From NCBI GenBank assembly GCA_937924805.1, contig CALDTZ010000059.1, positions 1 to 40,734 on the forward strand: 40,734 nt of DNA, in the 5' to 3' direction. This DNA is from an uncultured Saprospiraceae bacterium. Lineage in GTDB: Bacteria > Bacteroidota > Bacteroidia > Chitinophagales > Saprospiraceae. The notes below the pieces were generated by a model. That model did not search any database, was not told where the DNA came from, and saw only the letters and a list, made by a program, of their open reading frames with translations. Positions 1 through 9,100 of the stretch are shown piece by piece. The first letter of the stretch is position 1. Each line of letters begins with the position of its first letter. Position numbers and translations under genes: made by a program.

Positions 1-42
1 TCAAGTTTTTAATACTTTTAGATAGAATTAATTTATACCGAT

Positions 43-720
43 ATGTTTAAAAAGTTGAAGTCCTTATTTATAGAAGAAGATGAAACAAATCCTTCGAAAA
101 AAACGGGAACTAAATCGAAGCCTACAGCTACATCAAAGCCACAATCTCAGCAAACAAAATCGGTACCCCGACCTTCCATACCTGTACCTCCAAGTACTGG
201 CGGAAAACCAGCGGAGAAGTTTGTTGATAAGCTACTAAAAGCGATCGAAAAAAACAACTTGGATGGGTTTGATTATTTAGAATTTAAGCAGTCACTACAA
301 TCGTTAAGTAATGTTGATATGGATGAGAAAACTCGTTTTCAATCGGCAATGGCAATGGCAAAAACGATGGGTGCAACAGAAGATAAGATCATCAATGCGG
401 CACAGCATTATCTTAATATATTAAAAGACGAACAGCAAAAGTTTGAAGTTGCCTTTAAAGCGCAAGAGACAAAGCAAGTAAGTCTTCGACAGCAAACCAT
501 TGATCGGTCAGAAAAAGCAATTGTCGATAAGAAAGCAAAGATTGAACAATTGAAAAAAGAAATCGAATCGCTAAATGCGACGGTTAATAAGTCGAAAGAA
601 GAAACGAATAAGGCAACGGCTAAGGTCGCGGCGACGAAAGACGGGTTTTATAATGCTTACCATAGTGTTGTAAAACAAATTAAGTCTGATATCTCAGCAA
701 TGCAAAATCATTTGAAGTAA
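43..720 (+). CDS. Coiled-coil protein of unknown function, first gene of the OmpA-linked ABC cluster
   Basis: I do not recognise a named family for this 225-residue protein. It has no signal peptide or membrane segment. The first nine residues (MFKKLKSLF) could form an amphipathic membrane-touching helix. Residues about 15-55 are a Pro/Ser/Thr/Lys-rich linker. About 60-120 looks like a small helical domain, and about 125-205 is heptad-rich and very rich in Lys, Glu and Gln, which suggests a long coiled coil. It lies 138 bases upstream of a second coiled-coil protein and heads a co-directional cluster with an ABC transporter whose binding protein carries OmpA. Inference: a cytoplasmic scaffold or PspA-like membrane-associated partner of that transporter. 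The coiled coil is read by eye only. Confidence 0.75.
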   Translation: MFKKLKSLFIEEDETNPSKKTGTKSKPTATSKPQSQQTKSVPRPSIPVPPSTGGKPAEKFVDKLLKAIEKNNLDGFDYLEFKQSLQSLSNVDMDEKTRFQSAMAMAKTMGATEDKIINAAQHYLNILKDEQQKFEVAFKAQETKQVSLRQQTIDRSEKAIVDKKAKIEQLKKEIESLNATVNKSKEETNKATAKVAATKDGFYNAYHSVVKQIKSDISAMQNHLK

Positions 721-858
721 CAACTAGATTCGTTTGACCTAAAAATCACCTCGTTTATCGAAATTTGGCAATAGATGGAATTCTTTAATATATAACGGCG
801 TTTTATTAGTAATTTCACATACCTTTTATCCTGATATGTAGAATTATCTCATTAATGT

Positions 859-1875
859 ATGACCTTAAAAACAAAGTCTAAATCTTTTTGGAAAAAACCT
901 GAGGGTGTTACAGGAGCAATATTCCTTGCCGCAATAACAGCATTTGCAGGATACTTAATCTATACTATTGGAGCTGGATTAATTGGTTTTTTTACAGCAG
1001 GCGTTGGAATGTATATTGGTCTTGCAGTCTTAGGGTTACTTATCTTTTTTGCGATCGATAGTCGATCTAGAAAATTGGTCAGTTACATGTTTCAAAGTGC
1101 TATGCGTTGGATCACTGGAATTTTTGTTCAGATTAATCCCTTAGGTGTTCTTAAGAATTATGTCGAAGACTTGAAATATAACTTAAAGAAAATGACAAGG
1201 CAAATGGGCAAACTTCGAGCCCAAAAGCATTCCTTGATGGAAATGGTGCATAATAATCGTGAACAAATCAAATCTAATATGCAACTTGCCTCAGAAGCGA
1301 GGGATAGTAAGAATGATGCGGTTATGATACTTAAATCTAGAAAAGCAGGGCGATTAAAAGAATCGAATGTAAAATTTGAAGATTTACTTAAACAGATGGA
1401 AGTAATGCACCGTGTACTGAAGAAGATGAGAGAAAATTCAATGATTCTAGCAGAAGATATTGAAGATCAAGTGAAAATGAAAGAGCAGGAACAAAAAGCA
1501 ATTATGGCAAGTCATAGTGCAATGAAATCTGCTATGACGATCATTCGAGGGGATCGAGATAAAAAACAACTCTTTGATCAAGCATTAGAAGTAATTGCGG
1601 ATGATGTTAGTAATAAGGTAGGAGAAATGGAGCGTTTCATGGATATGTCTGAAGATTTTATGAAATCGATTGATTTGCAAAATGGAATCTTTGAAGAGAA
1701 AGGGTTAGAAATGTTAGAAAAGTGGGAAAAGGAAAGTACTTCCTTATTATTAGGAGATGCGAAGAGTGATATCTTAAATGAAGTATTAGGTGATGGGGAA
1801 AGTCTTGAGTTAAAACAAAAGCAAAAATTAACAGCAGAAAACAATAACGAATATGACGATTATTTTGATGAATAA
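859..1875 (+). CDS. Membrane-hairpin coiled-coil protein of unknown function
   Basis: This 338-residue protein has two closely spaced hydrophobic stretches near residues 18-36 and 42-66. A long charged helical region follows, about 95-300, with heptad-like spacing and many Met, Lys, Glu and Gln residues. The end is acidic. The layout resembles a short membrane hairpin presenting a cytoplasmic coiled coil, loosely like PspA/IM30-type or TelA-neighbourhood proteins, but no diagnostic motif was found. It ends 34 bases before the solute-binding protein/OmpA gene, so co-transcription is likely. Inference: it links the inner membrane to the ABC machine encoded downstream. Function unknown. Confidence 0.75.
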   Translation: MTLKTKSKSFWKKPEGVTGAIFLAAITAFAGYLIYTIGAGLIGFFTAGVGMYIGLAVLGLLIFFAIDSRSRKLVSYMFQSAMRWITGIFVQINPLGVLKNYVEDLKYNLKKMTRQMGKLRAQKHSLMEMVHNNREQIKSNMQLASEARDSKNDAVMILKSRKAGRLKESNVKFEDLLKQMEVMHRVLKKMRENSMILAEDIEDQVKMKEQEQKAIMASHSAMKSAMTIIRGDRDKKQLFDQALEVIADDVSNKVGEMERFMDMSEDFMKSIDLQNGIFEEKGLEMLEKWEKESTSLLLGDAKSDILNEVLGDGESLELKQKQKLTAENNNEYDDYFDE

Positions 1876-1909
1876 TCGTTTTTAATACAATTCAAATTAT
1901 AACAATAAC

Positions 1910-3559
1910 ATGGCACGTCGATTAACCACTTTTTCAAAATTATTAATTACTTTTTTAATACTGGCATCCATTTTCTTTGGTGGCAAATGGGTTCTTGATA
2001 ATACTGGCATAGGTCAGACGATCAAAGATCAAACGCAACAAGCTCAAGAAGGGGCTTCAAGTTCAACGACAAATAATTCAAATAATAATAGTACAAGTAC
2101 AAATTCAGGAAGTACTTCATCATCAAATACTTCGGGAAGTTCAAACGCAAGTGCAGAAGTAGATGAAAACACGTTGCGTGTGCAGTTGGTTTCTTGGGGA
2201 GGTTACGCACCAGGACTTTATTTTAATGAAGGCGCACAAGCGAATCTTAGAAGTCGTTTTTATAAAGAGTATGGTGTAAAAGTAGATTTCAAACTTGAAA
2301 ACGACCTAATCAACGCAATGAATGCTTGGATTGCTGATGAATATGATGTAATCGTACAAACAGCAGATGCATTTCCATTATATACTGCACCTGATGATAT
2401 TAATGCGTATAAACCAAAAGCGTTTATCCAAGTAGATTGGTCTAGGGGTGGTGATGCAATTATTGTAAAAAGAGGAATTAATTCAGTAAATGATTTAAAA
2501 GGAAAGAAAATAGCTGTTGCTGTTCCGTCTCCAGCACAAACCTTACTTATCACATCTTTGGAAGCTGCAGGCATGAGTTATAGTGATGTTAGTGTCGTAA
2601 AAACAAGCGATAACCTTAAAGCTGCAGAATTATTTAGAAGTGGCGATATTGACGCAGCTGTAGTATGGAGTCCAGATGATCAATTAGCAACGAGAGATGT
2701 ACCAGGATCAAAGATCTTATTGACTACAGTAGATCAATCACATGTGATTGCTGATATTATGCTAGCCAAGGAAGATGTTATTAATAAAAAGAGAAAACTT
2801 TTTCAAGGATTTTATGAAGGATGGATGAAGGGTGTTTCTGAATTAAACAATCCATCAAATCAGAAAAAAGCGGCTAAATATTTAGCAGAATTAAATGGTG
2901 TATCCGTAGATGATGCCTTAGGAATGATGTCTGTTGTAAAGTGGACAAGTCATGGAGATAACATGAATTTCTTTGGATTAAATGCGAACTATAAAGGTCA
3001 AAAAGGACAAGACCTTTACAGTAAAATGGCTGGTAATTTTGTAAAAACAGGAGATGCAGAAAAGGTAGCTCCAAATTGGAGGACAGTCATTAATACTTCA
3101 TCTATCATGGCTGCTGATTCAAAACTAAAAGGTGCACTTTATAAGGCCGAAAAGTCAAAAGTATTTACACCAGCGTCCCCGAAAGCAAAAACAGCTCCTG
3201 CGGTAGCTATGAAACCCGTAAAAATAAATTTTGAGACAGGAGCTTTTAGACTTTCCGAAAATGCTAAAACAATCATTGATTTAGAATTTGCTGATGTTGC
3301 AAAAGCGTTTGGAAATGCTAGAATTAGAGTTGAAGGGAATACAGATAATGTAGGAAATAGAGCAAATAATATGACATTATCACAAAAAAGAGCACAGTCT
3401 GTAGTAGATTACCTTAAAGGGCAATATGGAATGGACACCAATAAGTTTATTGTGGTAGGAAATGGCCCTGACAAACCGGTCAAGGGTTGTGAAACCAATG
3501 CAACGAGTAGTTGTAAAGCTAAAAATAGAAGAACTGAATTTCAGTTGATCGCTAACTAA
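1910..3559 (+). CDS. Membrane-anchored NMT1/TauA-like solute-binding protein fused to an OmpA peptidoglycan-binding domain
   Basis: The 549-residue protein has an N-terminal membrane segment (about 9-28) without an obvious cleavage site, so it probably stays in the inner membrane facing the periplasm. Residues about 38-80 are a Ser/Asn/Thr low-complexity tether. About 90-340 resembles periplasmic binding proteins of the SsuA/TauA/NMT1 type: a VQLVSWGGYAPG start, the INSVNDLKGKKIAVAVPSP segment, and the DIDAAVVWSPDD segment. About 435-549 is an OmpA-C domain, with TDNVGNRANNMTLSQKRAQS and the NRRTEF end that normally contact diaminopimelate in peptidoglycan. A two-Cys insertion lies just before NRRTEF. 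Permease and ATPase genes follow. Inference: the substrate receptor of an ABC importer is physically tied to the cell wall. The substrate cannot be read from the sequence. Confidence 0.88.
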   Translation: MARRLTTFSKLLITFLILASIFFGGKWVLDNTGIGQTIKDQTQQAQEGASSSTTNNSNNNSTSTNSGSTSSSNTSGSSNASAEVDENTLRVQLVSWGGYAPGLYFNEGAQANLRSRFYKEYGVKVDFKLENDLINAMNAWIADEYDVIVQTADAFPLYTAPDDINAYKPKAFIQVDWSRGGDAIIVKRGINSVNDLKGKKIAVAVPSPAQTLLITSLEAAGMSYSDVSVVKTSDNLKAAELFRSGDIDAAVVWSPDDQLATRDVPGSKILLTTVDQSHVIADIMLAKEDVINKKRKLFQGFYEGWMKGVSELNNPSNQKKAAKYLAELNGVSVDDALGMMSVVKWTSHGDNMNFFGLNANYKGQKGQDLYSKMAGNFVKTGDAEKVAPNWRTVINTSSIMAADSKLKGALYKAEKSKVFTPASPKAKTAPAVAMKPVKINFETGAFRLSENAKTIIDLEFADVAKAFGNARIRVEGNTDNVGNRANNMTLSQKRAQSVVDYLKGQYGMDTNKFIVVGNGPDKPVKGCETNATSSCKAKNRRTEFQLIAN

Positions 3560-3582
3560 AGATCATTTAAAGTCAAATAAAG

Positions 3583-3614
3583 AAGGGTGAGAGATCAAAT
3601 CTCCACCCTTTTTT
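3583..3614 (+). terminator. Intrinsic terminator-like hairpin inside the ABC cluster
   Basis: AAGGGTG pairs with CACCCTT, extended by GAG/CTC with one bulged A and a short loop, and is followed by a T-rich run. It lies between the binding-protein stop and the permease start only 20 bases on. It would either separate two transcription units or act as a partial terminator that lowers permease and ATPase relative to the binding protein. Confidence 0.7.
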
Positions 3615-3633
3615 ATTAAAATATTGAGCCCAT

Positions 3634-4689
3634 ATGTCATGGATGTTTAAATTAAGAGGTACCGTTAGCCCAATGCAATCTATAGTCTTTGGCTTTATAG
3701 GTTTTATACTTTTATTATTACTATGGGCTGGTGTAACAGCGGGGGAATTACCACTCATTGAAGCAGGAATATTACCAAAACCAGGACGTGTATTCTCTGC
3801 TTTTGGCGAATTGTGCAGTGAAAACAATTTAATTAAAGAATTATGTTTGTCATTAGGGTTTAATTTTGGAGGATATATTAAAGCACTTCTTTTTTCATTA
3901 CCTATTGGGTTTTTAATTGGACTTTTTCCCGTTTTTAAAGCGACTTTTCAATCACAAATCAATGCTTACCGATTTATCCCACTTACGGCTGTTACCAGTA
4001 TTTTTATTGCTTCATTTGGCATTGGTACACCCTTAAAAATTAATTTCCTTGCTTTTGGTATTATGATTTACTTAATACCCATTATCATTCAACGAATTAA
4101 TGAAGTAAAAGACGTATATCTAAAGACTGTTTATACGATTGGTGCTACGAATTGGCAAACAATTAAAACGGTCTATATTCCATCGGTGCTTTCAAAACTA
4201 TCGGATGATATTCGCGTATTGACGGCGATCTCTTGGACTTATATTATTGTGGCCGAAGGCATCGGAGATCAAGGAGGGCTAGGATCACTCATCTATAGGG
4301 TAGGTCAACGTATGGGTAGACCAGATAAGACCTTTGCGATCTTAGCATTGTTTATTTTAATAGGAATTATCCAAGATCGATTGTTTTTACATCTAGATAA
4401 GAAGTTTTTCCCATTCAAGTATCAAACAAAAGAAAGACATGCCAAAACATTTGAATTACCAGATTCTTTAAAATTGGCGATTGATTTTATTAGTATGATT
4501 GTTGGTTGGGTTTTAGTTGCAATTTATGTCTTGCTTGTTGCAAATGAGCTTTTTGGATTTCTTGGAGAATTTCGGTTTTTCGATTACTTTTTCCAAGATA
4601 CAAGCTGGGTTGTTCATGTAATATTTTTGTCGATCCTTAGTTATAAAATATATCCTCTTTTTTCACGATCAAAAACCAATACCAAATAG
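3634..4689 (+). CDS. ABC transporter permease, SsuC/TauC (nitrate/sulfonate/taurine) type, with C-terminal extension
   Basis: The 351-residue integral membrane protein has about six hydrophobic segments in its first 250 residues. It carries the cytoplasmic EAA-type coupling loop seen in importer permeases: TIGATNWQTIKTVYIPS, followed by an SWTYIIVAEG segment typical of SsuC/TauC. Usual family members are about 250-280 residues. Here about 80 extra residues add two further predicted membrane segments (about 285-308 and 325-343). The stop codon directly abuts the ATG of the ATPase gene, so the two are translated from one message. Together with the upstream OmpA-fused binding protein they form a complete importer. 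The role of the extension is unknown. Confidence 0.87.
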   Translation: MSWMFKLRGTVSPMQSIVFGFIGFILLLLLWAGVTAGELPLIEAGILPKPGRVFSAFGELCSENNLIKELCLSLGFNFGGYIKALLFSLPIGFLIGLFPVFKATFQSQINAYRFIPLTAVTSIFIASFGIGTPLKINFLAFGIMIYLIPIIIQRINEVKDVYLKTVYTIGATNWQTIKTVYIPSVLSKLSDDIRVLTAISWTYIIVAEGIGDQGGLGSLIYRVGQRMGRPDKTFAILALFILIGIIQDRLFLHLDKKFFPFKYQTKERHAKTFELPDSLKLAIDFISMIVGWVLVAIYVLLVANELFGFLGEFRFFDYFFQDTSWVVHVIFLSILSYKIYPLFSRSKTNTK

Positions 4690-5517
4690 ATGAAGTTATT
4701 TCTAGATGACCCAAATATGAAAAACATCATCAACTTACAAGGGATTAGTCAAAGTTATGATGGTGGAGAGAATTGGATAATAAAAGATTTGGATTTTATT
4801 ATTGAAGATAAACCAGATCAGGGCCAGTTTGTCGTTATTTTAGGTATGTCAGGATGCGGCAAGTCTACGTTGTTGAGATATATCGCAGGATTACAAGAAC
4901 CTACAAAAGGGGTTGTAAATGTTGATGGTAAACCCATCGATAAAGACCGAAGAGTAAGCATGGTCTTTCAACAATATTCTAGTTTACCTTGGATGACAGT
5001 GTTAGATAATATTAGTTTGGCACTAAGATATCAAGGAGTTAGTCGTAAGGAAAGAAATGAACGTGCTATGGAATTGGTTAAGCTTGTTGGTCTAGAAGGT
5101 CATGAACATAAGTATGCTCAATATCCGACTCTTTCAGGTGGACAATTACAAAGAGTGGCTATTGCCAGAAGCTTATTAGCAAACCCCAGTATACTTCTAA
5201 TGGATGAACCTTTTGGGGCCTTAGATATTCGTACACGATTACAAATGCAAGATCTTCTTACCAAGATTTGGCATAAATTTCAATCCACGATAATATTTGT
5301 GACCCATGATATTGCGGAAGCTGTTTATCTTGCAGATGATATTTACATAATGAAGTCTGCCCCTTCACATTTTGTTAGGCACATTGATGTGGATTTGCCA
5401 GTAAATCGTACCACAGAAATAAAAAGAAATCCGAGATATATAGAACTTGTTCACGAAGTTGAAGACGCAATGATGGAAGTATCTCATATGACACAAAATT
5501 TTCAAGCCATTAAATAA
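4690..5517 (+). CDS. ABC transporter ATP-binding protein, SsuB/TauB type
   Basis: The 275-residue nucleotide-binding subunit would energise the permease encoded immediately upstream. Walker A GMSGCGKST is at 52-60, the Q-loop in MVFQQYSSLPW about 91-101, signature LSGGQLQRV at 148-156, Walker B ILLMDEP at 168-174, and the switch His in VTHDIAEAV. The family is the nitrate/sulfonate/taurine group. The ATG follows the permease stop with no gap. A second in-frame ATG 30 bases downstream (MKNIINLQGIS) is an equally natural start, because the ATPase fold begins there. The C-terminal 50 residues are ordinary for the family. Confidence 0.92.
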   Translation: MKLFLDDPNMKNIINLQGISQSYDGGENWIIKDLDFIIEDKPDQGQFVVILGMSGCGKSTLLRYIAGLQEPTKGVVNVDGKPIDKDRRVSMVFQQYSSLPWMTVLDNISLALRYQGVSRKERNERAMELVKLVGLEGHEHKYAQYPTLSGGQLQRVAIARSLLANPSILLMDEPFGALDIRTRLQMQDLLTKIWHKFQSTIIFVTHDIAEAVYLADDIYIMKSAPSHFVRHIDVDLPVNRTTEIKRNPRYIELVHEVEDAMMEVSHMTQNFQAIK

Positions 5518-5534
5518 TAAATTAAAAAATTAGA

Positions 5535-6080
5535 ATGAAAAATGTAATCATCTTCGCATGTGCAGCTCTATGTTTTGTCTCATGCAATCAAATGAAAAAA
5601 GGAGAAACAGCAGCAGCAGCAGTTCCTGGTGTCGCAAAAGAGATTGTAGCTTCTAACTTATATCAATATTATACAGCAAACCCTACAAGTCAATTGGAAA
5701 AAGATAACAATGCCATCATCGAATACGCGGTGGAAAAGAATTTGAATTGTGATCGTACCCCAGGTGGTGTGTTTTATGCAACGAAGAAAAAAGGGACAGG
5801 AGAAACATTTAAACCAGGAGATAAAGTATCAGCAAACTATGCAGGGTATCTTTTAAATGGTTCTAAATTTGATTCTAGTTATGATCGAAATCAACCATTA
5901 AATTTTTCCGTCGGCCAAATGATAAAAGGATGGAATGAATGGTTGACATTTGCTAACCCTGGTACAAGTGCAACGTTACTTATTCCTTCGCATTTAGCTT
6001 ATGGAGCAAGAGCAAGAGGAGAGAAAATTCCAGCAAATTCGCCTTTAGTTTTTGATGTCGAGGTACTTGTAGTCGAATAA
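5535..6080 (+). CDS. FKBP-type peptidyl-prolyl isomerase lipoprotein
   Basis: This 181-residue protein catalyses cis-trans isomerisation of prolyl bonds outside the cytoplasm. The N-terminus is a lipoprotein signal with a FVSC lipobox, acylated Cys at 17. Residues about 90-181 form an FKBP domain: GDKVSANYAGYLLNG, KFDSSYDRNQPLNFSVGQ, the MIKGWNEWL helix, and the LLIPSHLAYGAR loop that lines the active site. The gap from the ATPase stop is 17 bases, so it probably shares that transcript and may help fold the periplasmic parts of the transporter. That partnership is inferred from position only. Confidence 0.9.
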   Translation: MKNVIIFACAALCFVSCNQMKKGETAAAAVPGVAKEIVASNLYQYYTANPTSQLEKDNNAIIEYAVEKNLNCDRTPGGVFYATKKKGTGETFKPGDKVSANYAGYLLNGSKFDSSYDRNQPLNFSVGQMIKGWNEWLTFANPGTSATLLIPSHLAYGARARGEKIPANSPLVFDVEVLVVE

Positions 6081-6101
6081 CATAAAAGAATAATTAAATT
6101 T

Positions 6102-6142
6102 AAAATGCTCGTCAACAAATCTTGTTAACGAGCATTTTTTTT
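6102..6142. terminator. Bidirectional intrinsic terminator
   Basis: A 16-base stem (AAATGCTCGTCAACAA against TTGTTAACGAGCATTT, one mismatch) is flanked by A-rich sequence on the left and a T run on the right. It sits between the convergent FKBP gene and ABC/M1 gene and can terminate both. Confidence 0.85.
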
Positions 6143-6146
6143 AACC

Positions 6147-9100
6147 TTACTCTTTAAAATACATTACATTATCTTCTGGAAATCGATCAATCAATAAATG
6201 GTTAGGATCAATTCCTGCGGCCATCGGTTTTTGGTCCAGAATTACGGTTGTTGAATAAATATCCGTATTCATTTTGACTCGTTTTTTATAAATGGGATTA
6301 TCAAGAATTTGATTATCATCATCGCCATATATAACGATATCGATATAATCATTGTGAGGAATTGTAACTTCATGACCAATACTATCCGCTCTAATTTTTT
6401 CAATTTCAAAAGTCACTTTCACTTCATAATTTCCATTTGATAATTTTTGATAATCAGCGTCTTTTGTTTTATTGGAATAGAGGATGATATCTTCAAACAT
6501 ATCTGTCAATATATATTGAAGTGAGTCGGGAGTATACTCTCTGAAAAAACTCATGACATCATTTGTTGTTGCATATGGAGCCTCTTGATAGGCATTTGCT
6601 TCGACAAAGTTTTTGAGTGCTAAGTTGACGTTTTCTGCACCAATATATTCTTGAAGTGCATACATAACGACACTGCCTTTCTTATAATGGATATAATCCT
6701 GTCCTTCATTCCATCGCAATGGCATCTCTTTTTTTGTTTCGGATCCTCGATTTCGAAGATATAAATCCATTTCATATTTCATGAATTGTTTCATCTTTGG
6801 TTCGCCATACTTTTCCTTCATAACCATTAAAGCAGAGTATTGCGCAAATGTTTCGGATAACATGGTAGCACCTTGAACTTGAGCCCCAATTACTTGATGT
6901 GCCCACCATTGATGTGCCATTTCGTGTGCCACTACGTAGTACGTTTTATCAATCGCATCAGGATCATTCAAATTTGCAATAAAACCCATATTTTCTGAAT
7001 ATGGCATCGTTCCTGGAAATGCTTGAGCAAATGAACGATATCTAGGGAATTCAATAATTCGAGCTTCACCATGTGGGTATTCAGAAAAGTGCGTTGTATA
7101 ATAGTCTAACGAATGTTTTATGGATTCCATCATCTTTTCGACATTGTATTCATGTCCTTTGTGGTAATAGACTTCGCAGGATACTTTTTTACCTTTTTTT
7201 GACGTCCATTCTTGTTGAGAGACTTCATATTTTCCTGAAACAAAAGCATAAAAATTGATGACGGGTTTATCTAAAGTATATGAAAAGTAATTTCGGTCAT
7301 TTTCAATCCATTGTGAATCTAGTGTGCCAGGAGCAATAGCCAATTGGTCAATTGAAGTACTTACAATACTTGATACATTGACCCAATCAGAGTCTTGACT
7401 TATATAATGATTTTGACATGAATGAGAACAAGTAGCATGGAGTTTATTGACATCTTTAAGAGGAGGAAGGTCATAATCTTCTCTTTCTTGTTTGTCTGAA
7501 ATTTCTATTCTGTCTACATAACCAAAAGTAGGCATGAGCTTAAAATTAGATAGAAAGCTTCCATTTGGTACAATATCTAAGTTCGATACTTCATTTTCAA
7601 TGCCTTGACTTTCATAAATTACATTAACCTGATATGCAAAGGTCTCTCCTGGAAGTAACGGATCTTTTAACGTAAATATCTGATATAATTTATGTTTGTC
7701 ATCCAGTGTTAAAATGGCCTCTTTGATTGTTAGATCCACATTTACATCTTCTTGCAAAGTAAAGTGTAATTCGTTTATAGGTTTATCTGTTTTATTTATC
7801 GCTTGAACATCTGCTGTTAAATGAAAACTTCTTTTAGATGGAAAAATATCAATATTGTAAGCTATGTCAGTGTTTCTTGGCTGCGCTATCTTAGCATATT
7901 GCTTATAGTTTTTCTCATAGTGATATTTTATTTGATTCGTAGTTTTATCTGATTTAATGGTATTTATCACATTCGTTTGGTGAAATAGAAAGCCAGTCGT
8001 TATAAGCCAAACCATACTTAAAATGGATGTTGTAATTATAATAGATTTATTGATATTTGCTTTAGCGATCTGTAATCGTTGCTTAATGCTTTTCTTAATA
8101 CCTCGATTCCAAAAAAGAATAGATAGGATAATCAAGAATCCTGAAAACAACAACCAATAAGTATGAAATCCAAACAATCCTTTTTCAAAGAAGCTAAATC
8201 CATTCATATCAGAATAAATGTAACTCGGGGTACTAGCAAACGTTAATAAATGACTATCAATAGAAAGTGCTTGCGGCCCGAAATGTAGGCATATTGCACC
8301 AATCAAAAAGATGAAATAGCCTAAATATTTGTTATTGACAATAGTCTGGATCGTCATACTTAAAATGGTAAAAACGATAAACGTGATCAAATCAAAGACT
8401 AGAAACTCTTTGGCATAAACACCAAGTTCAAAATGCGTATATCCCTTGATACTCTGGTAGCTGATGCCACTTGTGATGGCTATCGACATCATTAAAATCA
8501 TAATCGCAATCATTGTGGTAATCTTTGATAATAGTAAGATCCAAGAAGGCGTTGGTGAAGCATCTATGAAGTGATCCATTTTTGCGTCTCTTTCTTTCCA
8601 GATCAGTAAGCCAGAATAATACATGAGGATAGCTAGGGTGGTTAGATAATAGGATCCACGGATAGAATCAACAATTAAATACGTTACAGGGTGATTGCCT
8701 GTTCCATATCGCATGGCGACATTTGGTAATGAAGCCATCATATTTATAACACCTAATAACATAAGGATAATAAATGGCGTACTCGTTACTATTCCGTAGA
8801 TTCCATTCCGAACAAGATGAATAAATATTTTCCAGTGACCATTCATTTTTAGGTTTAACCTAACCGAAGGTAAAAGTGCTGATCTGTGATACATATTCTC
8901 ATTATTTTGACTAGTAACATCTTTATTGTTCTTTCTTTTGAATCCAATCTTTTTTCTTGAAAATGAAAATAAATAAACGGCGATGCTGATAAATAGGATC
9001 GAAATTGAAGTCCAAATTATTCTATTAAGTAAAAATGCGCCTGTCAAAGAAACGATTTGAGTGTTTTTTTCATCCACAGTCCAGTACTTAGTAAATAATT

